DNA from: JAMXLO01 sp963749575
Lineage (GTDB): Bacteria; Pseudomonadota; Alphaproteobacteria; Acetobacterales; Acetobacteraceae
Length of the DNA: 64,000 bases
Direction of reading: 5' to 3'
Assembly: GCA_963749575.1 (NCBI GenBank)
Contig: CAVVNM010000022.1
Location: 620,001-684,000 of the forward strand
Position 1 is the stretch's first letter. Every line of letters starts with the position of its first letter. Below the pieces are notes generated by a model that did not search any database, had not been told where the DNA came from, and worked only from the letters and a program-made list of their open reading frames with translations. The translations under genes were made by a program, and so were the position numbers. Of the stretch, positions 9,613 to 18,709 are shown piece by piece.

Positions 9613-9831
9613 ATGTCGAAAGAGGACATGATCGAATTCAGCGGAACGGTGATGGAGCTGCTGCCCAATGCCATGTTCCGCGTCAAGCTCGACAACGAGC
9701 ACAGCATTCTCGCACACACCTCCGGCAAAATGCGGAAGAACCGCATACGCGTGCTGGCCGGCGATCGGGTGAATGTCGAGATGACACCTTACGACTTGAG
9801 CAAGGGCCGGATCACCTTCCGCTTCAAGTGA
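9613..9831 (+). CDS. infA: Translation initiation factor IF-1
   Basis: A 72-residue single S1/OB-fold protein that binds the ribosomal A site during initiation. The sequence contains MIEFSGTVMELLPNAMFRV near the start and ends SKGRITFRFK, both standard for bacterial IF-1. It lies 58 bases after hisD. Its stop codon overlaps the GTG start of the following maf-like gene (GTGA), so the two are translationally coupled. Confidence 0.97.
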   Translation: MSKEDMIEFSGTVMELLPNAMFRVKLDNEHSILAHTSGKMRKNRIRVLAGDRVNVEMTPYDLSKGRITFRFK

Positions 9832-10403
9832 GCGCGCCAACACTGGTTCTGGCTTCGGCCAGCCTACGGCGTCTCGCACTCCTGGCGCAGATCGGCATCG
9901 TGCCGGATCGCGTGATCGCTCCCGATATCGACAAATCCCCGCTGCGCGACGAACAGCCGCGCAGCTACGTGTCGCGGCTGGCGCGGGCGAAGGCAAGCGC
10001 GGTTGCCATGCCCGACTGCTATGTGCTGGCCGCCGACACCGTGGTCGCCGTGGGCCGCCGCATCCTGCCCAAGACCGAGACTGAGGCAGACGCTCGGCGC
10101 TGCCTGATGCTGCTGTCCGGCCGGCGCCACCGGGTGACAACTGCCGTCGTGCTGCGTGCCCCCGGCGGCCGCCGGGGCGATCGCCTGGTGCAGAGCGTGG
10201 TCGGGTTTTCGCGCCTGAGCGAGCGCCAGATCGCCGATTACCTCGCTGGCGACGACTGGCGGGGCAAGGCCGGCGGCTATGCGATCCAGGGGCATGCGGC
10301 GATGGTCATCCGCTTCCTATCCGGCAGCTATTCCAATGTCGTCGGCCTGCCGCTGTTCGAGACGGCGCAGCTTCTGCGCGGGCTAGGTTGGCCGCTGCCA
10401 TGA
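9828..10403 (+). CDS. maf: Maf-family nucleoside triphosphate pyrophosphatase
   Basis: House-cleaning enzyme that hydrolyses non-canonical or modified NTPs. GTG at 9828 gives 191 residues. Motifs seen are LVLASASLRRLALLAQIGI at the N-terminus, YVLAADTVVAVG, KAGGYAIQGHA and SNVVGLPLFET. The first motif normally reads SxSPRR; here Pro is replaced by Leu (SASLRR), a small departure near the phosphate-binding loop. The start overlaps the infA stop and the stop overlaps the start of the RNase E/G gene (ATGA), so it lies inside a translationally coupled run. Confidence 0.92.
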   Translation: MSAPTLVLASASLRRLALLAQIGIVPDRVIAPDIDKSPLRDEQPRSYVSRLARAKASAVAMPDCYVLAADTVVAVGRRILPKTETEADARRCLMLLSGRRHRVTTAVVLRAPGGRRGDRLVQSVVGFSRLSERQIADYLAGDDWRGKAGGYAIQGHAAMVIRFLSGSYSNVVGLPLFETAQLLRGLGWPLP

Positions 10404-11491
10404 GGCTGCGGATCCTGGCGTCCTGCAGCCCGGGTCAGGTGCGCATCGCCCTGCTGTTGGATGATGCGTTGCTGGACTACGCGATCTGGCGGCCGGGCGC
10501 GCCGGACGGGGTCGGCGATCTGCACCGTGGGCGCGTGATCGCCAGGGTTGCCGCAATGGCGGGCAGTTTTCTAGCGCTGGATGGCGGCGAGGGCTTTCTG
10601 CCAGATAGCGAGGTGAGTGCAGGCCTGCGCGAGGGAGATTTCGTGTCGGTCCGCATCACGCGCGCAGCGCAGGGCAGCAAGGGTCCACGGTTGACTGCCC
10701 GACTGGCAGCGAACGAGGTCCCACCGGCGCGCGGCCCAGGCGCGTTGCTCGAGCTGGCGCAACGCTACCCGGATGCTCCGGTGCTGGTCGACGACAGTGC
10801 GCTGGCCGCGCGGCTGAGGCCGGCGCTGGGTGATCGCGTGGGCATCGTCGCGCGGAACTTCGACGACGAAATCGAGGAGCGGGTTCAGGCGCTGACGCAA
10901 CCTGACGTCGAGCTGCGCAACGGCGGCCGACTGCACATTCATCCGACGCCGGCGCTGGTGGCGATCGATATTGACGCGGGCAGCGCAGTGGCAGCGCGGC
11001 AGGGCAAGGCGGCCTCACACCTGGCGGCGAACCTGGCGGCGCTGCCGGTGCTGGCGCGGCATATCCGGCTGCGCAACCTTTCCGGCGCGATCCTGGTGGA
11101 TTTCGCCGGGTTGCCGGCCCGCCGGCGCGTCTCGCTGGCACCTGCTCTACACGCCGCGCTGTCTGAGGATCCCCTGCATCCGCGGCTGCTCGGTTTCACT
11201 GCTCTCGGCCTGGCCGAAATTGTCCGCTCGCGTGCGCATCCGCCGTTGCACGAACTGCTCGCCGGCCCGCATGCCGCGGGTCTAGCCGCATTGCGTCATA
11301 TTGCGGCAGAGGTTTCGTCACCGCCGCATCGGTTGCCTGCGCTGCGTGCGTCGCCCGCGATCGTAGCGGCGCTTCGGACCGATGCCGAGGCGCTGTCGGA
11401 CCTTGCGCGCCGTGCGGGGCGTGCTCTGATCCTGCGCTCAGATCCCAACCTGCCGGCGACGACATGGACGATCGAGGCGGGCGATGGCTGA
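10400..11491 (+). CDS. Ribonuclease E/G family protein, short form
   Basis: Single-strand-specific endoribonuclease of the RNase E/G family, 363 residues, much shorter than RNase G (about 490) or RNase E. An S1-like region (about 35-85) is followed by TPALVAIDIDAGSAVAA and SGAILVDFAGLPARRR, which carry the two magnesium-binding aspartates of the DNase-I-like catalytic domain. The C-terminal zinc-link and small domain are not evident. ATG at 10400 overlaps the maf stop; an in-frame TTG at 10388 is less likely. In alphaproteobacteria this maf-rng-yacG arrangement is usual. Confidence 0.85.
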   Translation: MRLRILASCSPGQVRIALLLDDALLDYAIWRPGAPDGVGDLHRGRVIARVAAMAGSFLALDGGEGFLPDSEVSAGLREGDFVSVRITRAAQGSKGPRLTARLAANEVPPARGPGALLELAQRYPDAPVLVDDSALAARLRPALGDRVGIVARNFDDEIEERVQALTQPDVELRNGGRLHIHPTPALVAIDIDAGSAVAARQGKAASHLAANLAALPVLARHIRLRNLSGAILVDFAGLPARRRVSLAPALHAALSEDPLHPRLLGFTALGLAEIVRSRAHPPLHELLAGPHAAGLAALRHIAAEVSSPPHRLPALRASPAIVAALRTDAEALSDLARRAGRALILRSDPNLPATTWTIEAGDG

Positions 11492-11666
11492 GCGCGCGAG
11501 CGAAACCGGTCTGCCGATTTGTGGTAAACACGCTGTGGAAGAGCTGCGCCCGTTCTGCAGCCGGCGGTGCGCGAATGTCGATCTGGGCCGTAGGCCGACG
11601 CGCCAATATCGCATACCAGTAATGCCTGATGATGCGGAGGACGACACTCCGGCCGAGTCAACTTGA
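11484..11666 (+). CDS. yacG: YacG-like small zinc-ribbon protein lacking one zinc cysteine
   Basis: YacG proteins are about 60 residues, bind zinc through four cysteines, and in E. coli inhibit DNA gyrase. This 60-residue protein has the diagnostic LRPFCSRRCANVDLGR block and ends with an acidic tail. The normal CPxCG knuckle reads LPICG: Leu10 replaces the first cysteine, while Cys13, Cys25 and Cys29 remain. A single codon (CTG) accounts for the change. It overlaps the RNase gene by eight bases. With three ligands zinc binding may be weakened. Confidence 0.85.
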   Translation: MAERASETGLPICGKHAVEELRPFCSRRCANVDLGRRPTRQYRIPVMPDDAEDDTPAEST

Positions 11667-11703
11667 TCGGCCCGATGCCATCGGCTATGGGCACGATCAT
11701 GGC

Positions 11704-11776
11704 GCCCAGGTAGCTCAGTTGGTAGAGCATGCGACTGAAAATCGCAGTGTCGGTGGTTCGATTCCGCCCCTGGGCA
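11704..11776 (+). tRNA. tRNA-Phe (GAA)
   Basis: The acceptor GCCCAGG pairs with CCTGGGC. The D-arm is GCTC/GAGC, the anticodon arm TGCGA-CTGAAAA-TCGCA gives anticodon GAA, and the T-arm is GGTGG-TTCGATT-CCGCC. The discriminator is A and a CCA end is not encoded. A T-rich run follows. Confidence 0.97.
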
Positions 11777-11987
11777 CCTTTCTTTTCAACGAATTACGAG
11801 GCGATTTGGTTCCGGCAATCGGACGAAATTCTCTACCGGTCCACTCCTGGCCCACTTTTCAGTCTGGCGGCGGCGAAGGTCACCCGTCGAAACCCGGTCT
11901 CGGCCCCCTAAGTCGAGCCTCCTGAGTGGAAACGTGCAACCCTTTAAATCGGCGATACGATGGATCGTCACCTGGCCGCGTTACTGG

Positions 11988-12215
11988 CTACACTGTGACG
12001 CCGAGCAAGTTGAATGCGTTATGCTGGATGGTTGTCAGCCTGGTCACTACGACCAATGGATAGTTGGGCGTGAAAACGGTGATGATGGTGTTGCGCGCCA
12101 CTGTCGCAAGGTCCGTTAACAGCGAGTGGAAGCTGTGTACCGGCAGGCCATCCTCGGTCAGTCGAGTGGCCTGCTTGGTGACTGCGGCGGGTGAGCGCCG
12201 GGCCTGTGCCACCAC
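11988..12215 (-). pseudogene. Transposase C-terminal fragment (tentatively IS1634-like)
   Basis: A 75-residue open stretch reading TRLTEDGLPVHSFHSLLTDL and ending with a stop after FNLLGVTV. This resembles the C-terminal end of DDE transposases in which a DGLPVHSF block precedes a terminal LLGV. No catalytic region is left upstream, where decayed IS3 sequence begins. I recall this tail from IS1634-type proteins, but the family call is weak. Confidence 0.45.
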
Positions 12216-12239
12216 GCTGGCACGCAGCGCTTCGGCGGC

Positions 12240-13051
12240 TTCCGTCGCGCACAGCGGCGGTCAAGGACGGCCCCTGTTGAGGCCGCCCGGAGGGCTTGTC
12301 CTTGACGGCCGTGAGCACGACGGCAGGCTGGCGTGCGTCGGGATCGATAGCCGTCGACAGATGCCGGCGCTCGTAGTCGATCGGCGAAAGATATCCGATC
12401 GAGGAATGGCGGCGGCGCGGATTGTAAAAGCCTTCGATGAACGTGAACACCGCACTCCGCGCCTCGGTCTGTGTCTTGAACCGCTGGCGATCGAGCAGCT
12501 CGCACTCGAGCGTGGCGAAGAAGCTCTCGCACATGGCGTTGTCCCCCGGGTCCGGCTACGCCGGCCCGCGGGCAGGCTCCGGCGTCTCCGACCGAACCCA
12601 TCGAGGGGCGCACGCCGACGTCGCCGCAGCGATGGCCGAACTCGATCGAGGTGTATTGCGAACCTTGGTCGGAGTGATGGATCACGCTGCGCGGTCGCCG
12701 CGTCACCAGTGCCATATTGAGCGCATCGAGCACCAGTTGAGTGGCAAGCATCGTCGCCATCGACCAGCCGACGATACGACGGCTATACGCATCGAGCACC
12801 ACCGCGAGATACAGAAAGCCCGCCCAGGTCGGAATATAGATGATGTCGGCAACCCACAGCAGATCAGGCGCTGCCGCGGTGAAGTGGCGCTCGACCAGAT
12901 CCGGTGCCTGGCGGCGATCGCCCTTGACCGTGGTGGTGACGAACCTGCGCCGGATCACCCCGGCAAGCCCGGCCTGCGACATCAGCCGCGCGACGCGCTT
13001 GCGGCCAGCGCGAATGCCCTTGGCCGCAAGCTCGGCATGAATACGCGGCAC
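12240..13051 (-). pseudogene. IS3-family transposase orfB, frameshifted
   Basis: Retroviral-type DDE integrase. The upstream frame has PDLLWVADIIYIPTWAGFLY (catalytic Asp region) and VIHHSDQGSQYTS (second Asp). It then loses frame after MGSVGDA, and the rest continues in another frame as NAMCESFFATLECELLDR through RRRHSSIGYLSPIDYERR. The break coincides with a 37-base GC-rich insertion at 12544-12580 that replaces one codon. The protein cannot be made intact. Confidence 0.8.
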
Positions 13052-13134
13052 ACCGTAAGTGCCCCGCTAGGCCGCGTGCGCCGCACGGATCTCCCCGATC
13101 AGCGCATCGTCTGTCTCAGCCCGCCGCGACGGCT

Positions 13135-13535
13135 GTCACTTCACCCATGCATAGCAGCCGCTGGAGGAGACTCCCAGCCGCGCGCACATGGTGGCAATCG
13201 GATATGACGCCTGGTGATCGCTCACGGACCGGAACCCCTCGGAGGGATCGCGTTCGTCTCCCGAGCGAACCAGGCCGCCGCCTTTGAGAAGATCTCCCAC
13301 TCCAGCCGGAGCTGCGTTTCTCACGCCGCAATCGGTTGAGCTCCTCGCGCTCCGCTGTCGTCAGCCCACCGTCGCCGCGCCCGGCGTTACGCGCAGACTG
13401 GCTAACCCAGTTCCTGATCGACTGTGCCGTCGGTTCGAACTCATGTGCCAGCTCCTCCGGCGATCGTCCGGCATGCACCAGCTCGATCATCTGGCACGGA
13501 ACTCTGGTGGGTAAACTCGCCTTGTCTTGCCCATC
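13135..13535 (-). pseudogene. IS3-family orfA, frameshifted
   Basis: Helix-turn-helix protein of IS3 elements. ATG at 13535 starts MGKTRR. A frame change follows almost at once, then MIELVHAGRSPEELAHEFEP and QSIRNWVSQSARNAGR are read in a second frame. A further change occurs after LNRLRREK, where the usual leucine zipper is lost. Decayed. Confidence 0.7.
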
Positions 13536-13588
13536 GTGGAACCCTCGAACACAAATCATCCGGTGTCCACGAAACCGGGGCAACTTCA

Positions 13589-13896
13589 GATCGGGACTAT
13601 CCCTGGTTGAAGACTGTCAGCAGCAGCAGTCCATAGTGACGCTCCGGACGGCGTTCATGATCACCGCAACCGGTTTCACGTTCCGCCGGAACGCGCACGA
13701 TTGACTGAGCGGACCAGGATTGTCTGTTGCTGCGGGTTCACTCGCCGTCCTTGGAGGGTTGCCGCGCGATGACGGGAGGGATGCGCTACGCAGCGGCAGA
13801 AATATTCGTAACCACCAGCCAGACCGACCAGCCCTTGACGCCGCCTTCAAAGCCGCGGCGGACTCCATCGACGTGTCAGCTATCAGCAGGTGCCTA
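13589..13896. other. Gap between the IS3 remnant and the Lrp-like gene
   Basis: About 300 bases. A reading frame in phase with the following gene runs through here but has no recognisable protein content. No promoter, RNA or repeat could be supported. Confidence 0.4.
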
Positions 13897-14151
13897 ATGC
13901 GTGCGATCTTCATCCAGATCAAATGCGAGATGGGTCAGGCCTACAAGGTCGCCCGCGAAGCGGCTGACACCATCGAGCAGATGTCGGAACTTTTTTCAAC
14001 GTCGGGGCAGTACGATCTACTGGGCAAGTTCTATTTGGAACCCGACCAGGACATCGGCCTGTTCGTGACCGAGAAAATCCAAACACTGCCGGGCGTCAAG
14101 GATACCTATACGCTGATCACCTTCAACGCATTTGGCGGTGGGCGGGGCTGA
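13897..14151 (+). CDS. Stand-alone Lrp/AsnC effector-binding (RAM) domain protein
   Basis: An 84-residue protein matching only the ligand-binding half of Lrp/AsnC regulators: MRAIFIQIKCEMGQAYKVA, then SGQYDLLGKFYLEPDQDIG and TLPGVKDTYTLITF. No helix-turn-helix is present. Such single-domain proteins can form oligomers with amino-acid ligands or partner with full-length regulators. ATG at 13897 is chosen because homology begins there; longer in-frame starts add unrelated sequence. It converges on the ridA gene and borders the catabolic island, so a sensing role there is possible but unproven. Confidence 0.8.
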   Translation: MRAIFIQIKCEMGQAYKVAREAADTIEQMSELFSTSGQYDLLGKFYLEPDQDIGLFVTEKIQTLPGVKDTYTLITFNAFGGGRG

Positions 14152-14165
14152 CGCCGCTTTCAGTG

Positions 14166-14558
14166 TCAGCGTCGCGCGACCAGGTCGATTTCGACCAGCG
14201 CACCACGCGCCAGCCCAGTGACGCCGACACAGGTGCGCGCGGGCAGGCGATCGGGTGGAAAATAGCTGCGATAGACCGTATTCATCGGCGCATAGTCCTG
14301 CTCAAACCGTGTCAGGAACACACGCACGCTGACCACGTGCGGCAGGCCGAGCCCCAGACCGCGCAGCACGATGATCAGGTTGTCCATCGCCCGTCGCGTC
14401 TGCTCCTCGATTCCCTCGGGCAGCGGTGCTGCATCGTCAGCGGGCAAAGTCGGCATCTGACCGGTTAGGAACACCCAGCCATCCGCCTCCACCGCATGCG
14501 AGAACGGGGCCACCGGAGCCGGCGCGCCGGCAATCATGTGGAACAACGGTTCACTCAT
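14166..14558 (-). CDS. RidA/YjgF-family deaminase-like protein
   Basis: RidA proteins hydrolyse reactive enamine/imine intermediates from PLP enzymes and amine oxidation. The 130-residue sequence has the fold's signatures: PFSHAVEADGWVFLTGQMPT near the N-terminus, RAMDNLIIVLRGLGLG, and the C-terminal PARTCVGVTGLARGALVEID with the arginine that binds substrate carboxylate. Its ATG overlaps the stop of the upstream molybdenum hydroxylase gene (ATGA), so the pair is co-translated. An imine-scavenging role would suit the nearby amine-oxidase genes. Confidence 0.88.
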   Translation of the reverse strand: MSEPLFHMIAGAPAPVAPFSHAVEADGWVFLTGQMPTLPADDAAPLPEGIEEQTRRAMDNLIIVLRGLGLGLPHVVSVRVFLTRFEQDYAPMNTVYRSYFPPDRLPARTCVGVTGLARGALVEIDLVARR

Positions 14559-16855
14559 GTCCGCGCAGCGGCGATAGCGGCCCAGACACGATGCGGCGTC
14601 GCCGGCATATCGAAATGGCGAATGCCCAGGGGCGCCAGCGCATCGTTCACCGCATTCATTGCGGCCGCCAGGGCGCCCACAGTGCCGGCCTCGCCTACCC
14701 CCTTCGCCCCGAGGGGATTTGCCGCGGTCGGCACCTCGCGTGTCGTCATGCGGATATCCGGCAGGTCGTTCGCGCGTGGCATCTGGTAGTCCATGAACGA
14801 GGCGGTCAGCATCTGGCCTGACTTCGGATCGTGTACGATCTGCTCGGCCATAGCCTGGCCAACGCCCTGCGCCACGCCGCCATGAGTCTGCCCCGCGACC
14901 AGCATCGGATTCAGCACGTAGCCGAGCTCTTCCACCGCACTGTAGCGCACCACCTCGGTCACGCCCGTATCGGGGTCGATCTCCACCTCGCAGATATGCG
15001 TGCCGTTGGGAAACGTCACCATCGTGGCCTGGAACTCCCCGCTTTCCACCAGGTCGTTGCCGTCGATGGACGCGGCGTGCGCTACCTCGGCCAGGCTGAC
15101 CGATCGGTCGGTGCCGGCGATCGTGAAGCGGCCGGCTTCGAACGTGACATCCACCACCGCGGCCTCCAGCACTTCGGCGGCGACCTTCTTCGCCTTGTCG
15201 ATCACATTGTCGACCGCGAGGCTGACCGCCGATCCGCCGATGCATAGCGCACCGGAGCCGCCGTTGCCCTTGCCGCCCGACAGCGTGTCAGTGTCGCCCG
15301 CTTCGTAAAGGACGTGGTCAAGCGGCACGCCGAAACGCTCGGCGACCAGCTGGCAGAACGCCGTCTCCAGCCCCTGCCCCACCGACATCGAACCGGATTG
15401 CAGCAGCAGCGTGCCATCCTCGGCCAGGCGCAAGGTCGCCTGATCCTTCGCCGGACGCAGGAACGGCCCGCCGGCGACTTCGATGCAATTGCACAAACCG
15501 ATACCGCGCAGCCTGCCGCGCGCCTCGGCCTCGGCGCGGCGAGCGGGGAAGCCGTCCAGCTCCGCCATCTCGGCCGCCGTCTGCATGTTGCCTTCGAACT
15601 CGCCGCAATCGTAGGTGAAGGTGAGTGCCGTCTTGTACGGCATCGCATCGGGCGGGATCAGGTTGATCCGGCGGAGCTCGTAGGGAGAGATGCCGAGTTC
15701 GTGCGCGGCGACATCAATGATTCGCTCGATCGTGTAGGTCGCCTCGGGACGCCCGGCGCCACGATAGGCGGCGGTAGGCACGGTGTTGGTCAGGATGCCG
15801 AACGCCTGCGCGTACATCGTCGGGATGTGATAGACGCCGGCAGTTCCGCCGATATTGCCGACCGGCCAGCCGGAGCGGCCGGTGACATAGGCACCGAGGT
15901 TCGCGTCCCAGCGCAACCGGAGCGCGGTGAATTTGTGCTCGGCATCGAGGCCGAGCTCCACCGTGATACGCATCTCGCGCGCCTGCTCATCGCTGAGAAA
16001 ACCCTCGGTGCGATCAGAGATCCAGCGCACCGGCCGGCCCAGCTTCCGCGCCGCCCAGGCCACCAGTGCGTATTCGGGCTGTACGCCGGACTTCATGCCG
16101 AACGAGCCGCCCACATCAATGGTGAGCACGCGGATATCGGTCGGCTTGATGTTGAAGTTGCCGCTCGCCATGCCGTTGCGCAAATTGTATGGCGACTGAT
16201 GCGCGGCATGGATCACCATCCGACCATCCGCTCCGACATCGGCCCAGGCGCCGCGTGGCTCCATCGTGTTGGCGGTGACACGCGACACGGTGAACTGCAG
16301 GCGTGCAACATGCGCCGCCGACCGCAGCGCCGCATCGGTCGCATCGGCATCACCGCGCGTCCACAGAAAGCCAATATTGTCGGGAACGTCGTGCCACACC
16401 TTCGGTGATGCCGGTTCCAACGCCGCAACCACATCGGTGACGAGCGGCAGTTCGCGATAGTCGACCATCACCGCCTCGACCGCATCCTTGGCCGCCCCGA
16501 TGGTATCAGACAAAACCACCGCCACCGGCTCGCCGACGAAGCGCACGCGATCCGACGCGAGCAGCGGCCGATCGGTCTTCGGTGCGGGGCCGCCACCGGG
16601 ACGCGGAAAGCCGATGCCGCCGGGGATCGGCGCCACATCGGTCAGGTCGGCGGCAGTGAACACCGCTACCACGCCAGGCATCGCGCGCGCCGTGCTGACG
16701 TCGATCCCATCGATCGCCGCGTGGGCATGGTGAGAGCGCACCAGCACCGCGTGCAGCATTCCAGGCGGATGCGGATCCGCGCTGTAGTTGCCCCTGCCGG
16801 TCAGTAGCCGCACGTCTTCCCGCCGACGCACCGATCTGCTCTGCAACGTCGCCAT
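14555..16855 (-). CDS. Xanthine dehydrogenase-family molybdopterin-binding (large) subunit
   Basis: A 766-residue large subunit of the CoxL/aldehyde-oxidase/xanthine-dehydrogenase family, which hydroxylates or oxidises substrates at a Mo-pterin centre. It starts MATLQSRSVRRREDVRLLTG, with RREDxRLLTGRG typical of the family. It also has GGSFGMKSGVQPEYALVAW, AYRGAGRPEATYTIERIID and the C-terminal LGAKGVGEAGTVGALAAA with the conserved active-site Glu. The usual FAD and [2Fe-2S] subunit genes are not adjacent; downstream is ridA and upstream is a decayed dehydrogenase. ATG 16855 shares one base with the upstream stop. Confidence 0.9.
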   Translation of the reverse strand: MATLQSRSVRRREDVRLLTGRGNYSADPHPPGMLHAVLVRSHHAHAAIDGIDVSTARAMPGVVAVFTAADLTDVAPIPGGIGFPRPGGGPAPKTDRPLLASDRVRFVGEPVAVVLSDTIGAAKDAVEAVMVDYRELPLVTDVVAALEPASPKVWHDVPDNIGFLWTRGDADATDAALRSAAHVARLQFTVSRVTANTMEPRGAWADVGADGRMVIHAAHQSPYNLRNGMASGNFNIKPTDIRVLTIDVGGSFGMKSGVQPEYALVAWAARKLGRPVRWISDRTEGFLSDEQAREMRITVELGLDAEHKFTALRLRWDANLGAYVTGRSGWPVGNIGGTAGVYHIPTMYAQAFGILTNTVPTAAYRGAGRPEATYTIERIIDVAAHELGISPYELRRINLIPPDAMPYKTALTFTYDCGEFEGNMQTAAEMAELDGFPARRAEAEARGRLRGIGLCNCIEVAGGPFLRPAKDQATLRLAEDGTLLLQSGSMSVGQGLETAFCQLVAERFGVPLDHVLYEAGDTDTLSGGKGNGGSGALCIGGSAVSLAVDNVIDKAKKVAAEVLEAAVVDVTFEAGRFTIAGTDRSVSLAEVAHAASIDGNDLVESGEFQATMVTFPNGTHICEVEIDPDTGVTEVVRYSAVEELGYVLNPMLVAGQTHGGVAQGVGQAMAEQIVHDPKSGQMLTASFMDYQMPRANDLPDIRMTTREVPTAANPLGAKGVGEAGTVGALAAAMNAVNDALAPLGIRHFDMPATPHRVWAAIAAART

Positions 16856-17795
16856 CAATTGTTCTCCTCAAACGCCACAATCACGTCATCCTGCCGCAAT
16901 GGCGTGCCGTGCAGCACGGACTGCATATTGGTGAAGGCGTGGCATGCGATATCGGCCACCAGGTCGATGACACTGCTGTGTGCGACGTGACAACGACCTG
17001 ATCGAGCCGGAACCGCGGATTTGCCGGATCCATCGCAAACACGTCAAGCCCAGCGCCGTGCAGCTTGCCACTGACCGGCGCGTCATACAATGCCGCCTCG
17101 TCCACGATCCCGCGCCGCGTTGATGATGAGGGCTCCCGTCTTCATGCGTGCGATCGTCTCGACGCCGATCAGATCCTTGATGGCCGCGGTCAGCGGCACA
17201 TGGATGGAGAGCATGTCAATTGGTTTCGTAGTCATATCGGACGGAACTTGGCTGGCACGCAGCGATCTCTCGGTGACCATTTCGGATATCGCTGGAGATG
17301 ATCTCCACCTCGAAGCCCGCAAACCGATGCGCCATCATGCGAGCGTCGCCTAAACCGAACAGGTCGACCGCCTTGCCGGAAAGCTGGCAGCACGCCGCGC
17401 GAAGCTGCGGGCGCAACCAGTACCCTCACGCAGCTTGCGGCCAGCGAGTGCGAGGCGGCGATAGGTTGCGAGCATCAGCATCAGCACGTGCTCGGACACC
17501 GCGACGGCGTTCGCGCCGAAGGCGATCGACACGGTCACACGTGCCGCAGGCGCTGTACCGAGGTCGAACTTGTCCATGCCAAGCCCCATTTGTGCAGCAG
17601 TTCAGCCGCGGGTCGGCACGGATCATTTCGTCATCGACGACGATGGTGGTCAGGATGAAGTCGGCATCGGCAACCATCTCGCGCAAGGTTCGTCGTCTCG
17701 GCGAATTCGATCGAGAAGCCAAGCGGAAATTCCGAGCGGCTCTAGTCACGCACCTTAACGTCCATCACATCGAGGAAGGCAATCTCGTGGGTCAT
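16855..17795 (-). pseudogene. D-2-hydroxyacid dehydrogenase (SerA/GhrB-like), decayed
   Basis: NAD-dependent dehydrogenase remains spread over three frames. From ATG 17795 the pieces are MTHEIAFLDVMDVKVRD, DADFILTTIVVDDE, AFGANAVAVSEHVLMLMLAT, DMLSIHVPLTAAIKDLIG with ARMKTGALIINAARD, then KLHGAGLDVFAMDPANP, and a final frame to the stop at 16855. At least three frame changes were counted. Gene order suggests it once formed a unit with the molybdenum hydroxylase and ridA. Confidence 0.82.
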
Positions 17796-17874
17796 ACGGC
17801 TCTCCACGCACTTGTGATATCTTGAGGGCCATGCCCCACCGGGCAACAGTAGCTGGCAATCTGGGGAGGACACC

Positions 17875-18693
17875 ATGGTAGACGACCTGCGCGACATCCT
17901 ACGCAACCGCCTGAAGGAGAAACTGGCGCGCGACGAGGTGGTGGCGTCGATGACGGTGCGGCTGTGCCGCTCGATCGAGATCGCCCGCATCGCCGCGACC
18001 GCCGGATTCGACACGATCTATGTCGATGTCGAGCACAACACGCTGTCGATCGACGCGGTCTGCCAGATCTGCATCGCGGCAATGGCGCACGGCATCACGC
18101 CGCTGGTGCGCGTACCGGCCAATTCCCCGGAGTTCATCTGCCGGCTGCTCGACGGTGGGGCGATGGGCGTGATCGCGCCGCATGTGCGTTCGGCGGAAGA
18201 GGCGCGCGATATAGTGCGCTACGCGAAATTTACCCCGCAGGGCGAGCGCGGCGCCGGGGGCGCGCTGCCGCACTATCACTATCGCAGCTTCCCATCCGCG
18301 ATGGTGAACCAGGCGATGAATGATGCGACCATGGTGGTGGTGATGATGGAGACGGTCGCGGCATTGGATCATATCGAGGAGATCGCAGCGGTGGACGGCG
18401 TGGACATAGTGTTGATCGGCACCAACGATCTGTGCAACGAGATGGGAATCACCGGGCAGTTTGATCATGCCAATGTGCGGGACGCGTATCTGCGGACGAT
18501 CGCGGCGTGCCGGAAGCATGGGAAGCATGTGGGGGTCGGCGGGCTAGCGTCCCGTCCGGACCTGATGGCCGAGTATGTGCGGCAGGGGGCGCGATATGTG
18601 TCCACCGGCACGGATCTGGCGTTCCTGCTGGCGGCCTCGGCGGAGAAGGCGAAGTTCGTGCGGGACATTCCGCTGGCATTGCAAGGAGCATAA
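17875..18693 (+). CDS. HpcH/HpaI-type class II aldolase
   Basis: Metal-dependent pyruvate- or oxaloacetate-type aldolase, 272 residues, a cytosolic TIM barrel. Family features are IYVDVEHNTLSIDAV (cf. DxEH in HpaI), PLVRVPANSPEFICR with the substrate arginine, GGAMGVIAPHV, then VVVMMETVAALDHIEEI with the metal-binding Glu and GVDIVLIGTNDL with the metal-binding Asp. Start ATG 17875 follows a GGGGAGG ribosome site. It runs toward the leftward CoA-ligase operon, with stops 16 bases apart. The substrate is not predictable; context suggests cleavage of a hydroxy-oxo-acid or hydroxyacyl product. Confidence 0.88.
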   Translation: MVDDLRDILRNRLKEKLARDEVVASMTVRLCRSIEIARIAATAGFDTIYVDVEHNTLSIDAVCQICIAAMAHGITPLVRVPANSPEFICRLLDGGAMGVIAPHVRSAEEARDIVRYAKFTPQGERGAGGALPHYHYRSFPSAMVNQAMNDATMVVVMMETVAALDHIEEIAAVDGVDIVLIGTNDLCNEMGITGQFDHANVRDAYLRTIAACRKHGKHVGVGGLASRPDLMAEYVRQGARYVSTGTDLAFLLAASAEKAKFVRDIPLALQGA

Positions 18694-18709
18694 TGACGAA
18701 GCAATGACA

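Larger units (their letters stand above)
12230..13588 (-). mobile_element. Decayed IS3-family element
   Basis: Remains of an IS3-type element: a broken orfA near the right end and a broken orfB to the left. The right terminus, read on the minus strand, starts TGAAGTTGCCCCGGTTTCGT (13588 downward), with the TGA that IS3 elements begin with. A matching left terminus was not found, so the left boundary is approximate. Confidence 0.75.

Noticed and set aside
15314..16408. 364-codon plus-strand frame inside the molybdenum hydroxylase gene
   Set aside because: Antisense shadow of a well-conserved gene; no motif of its own.
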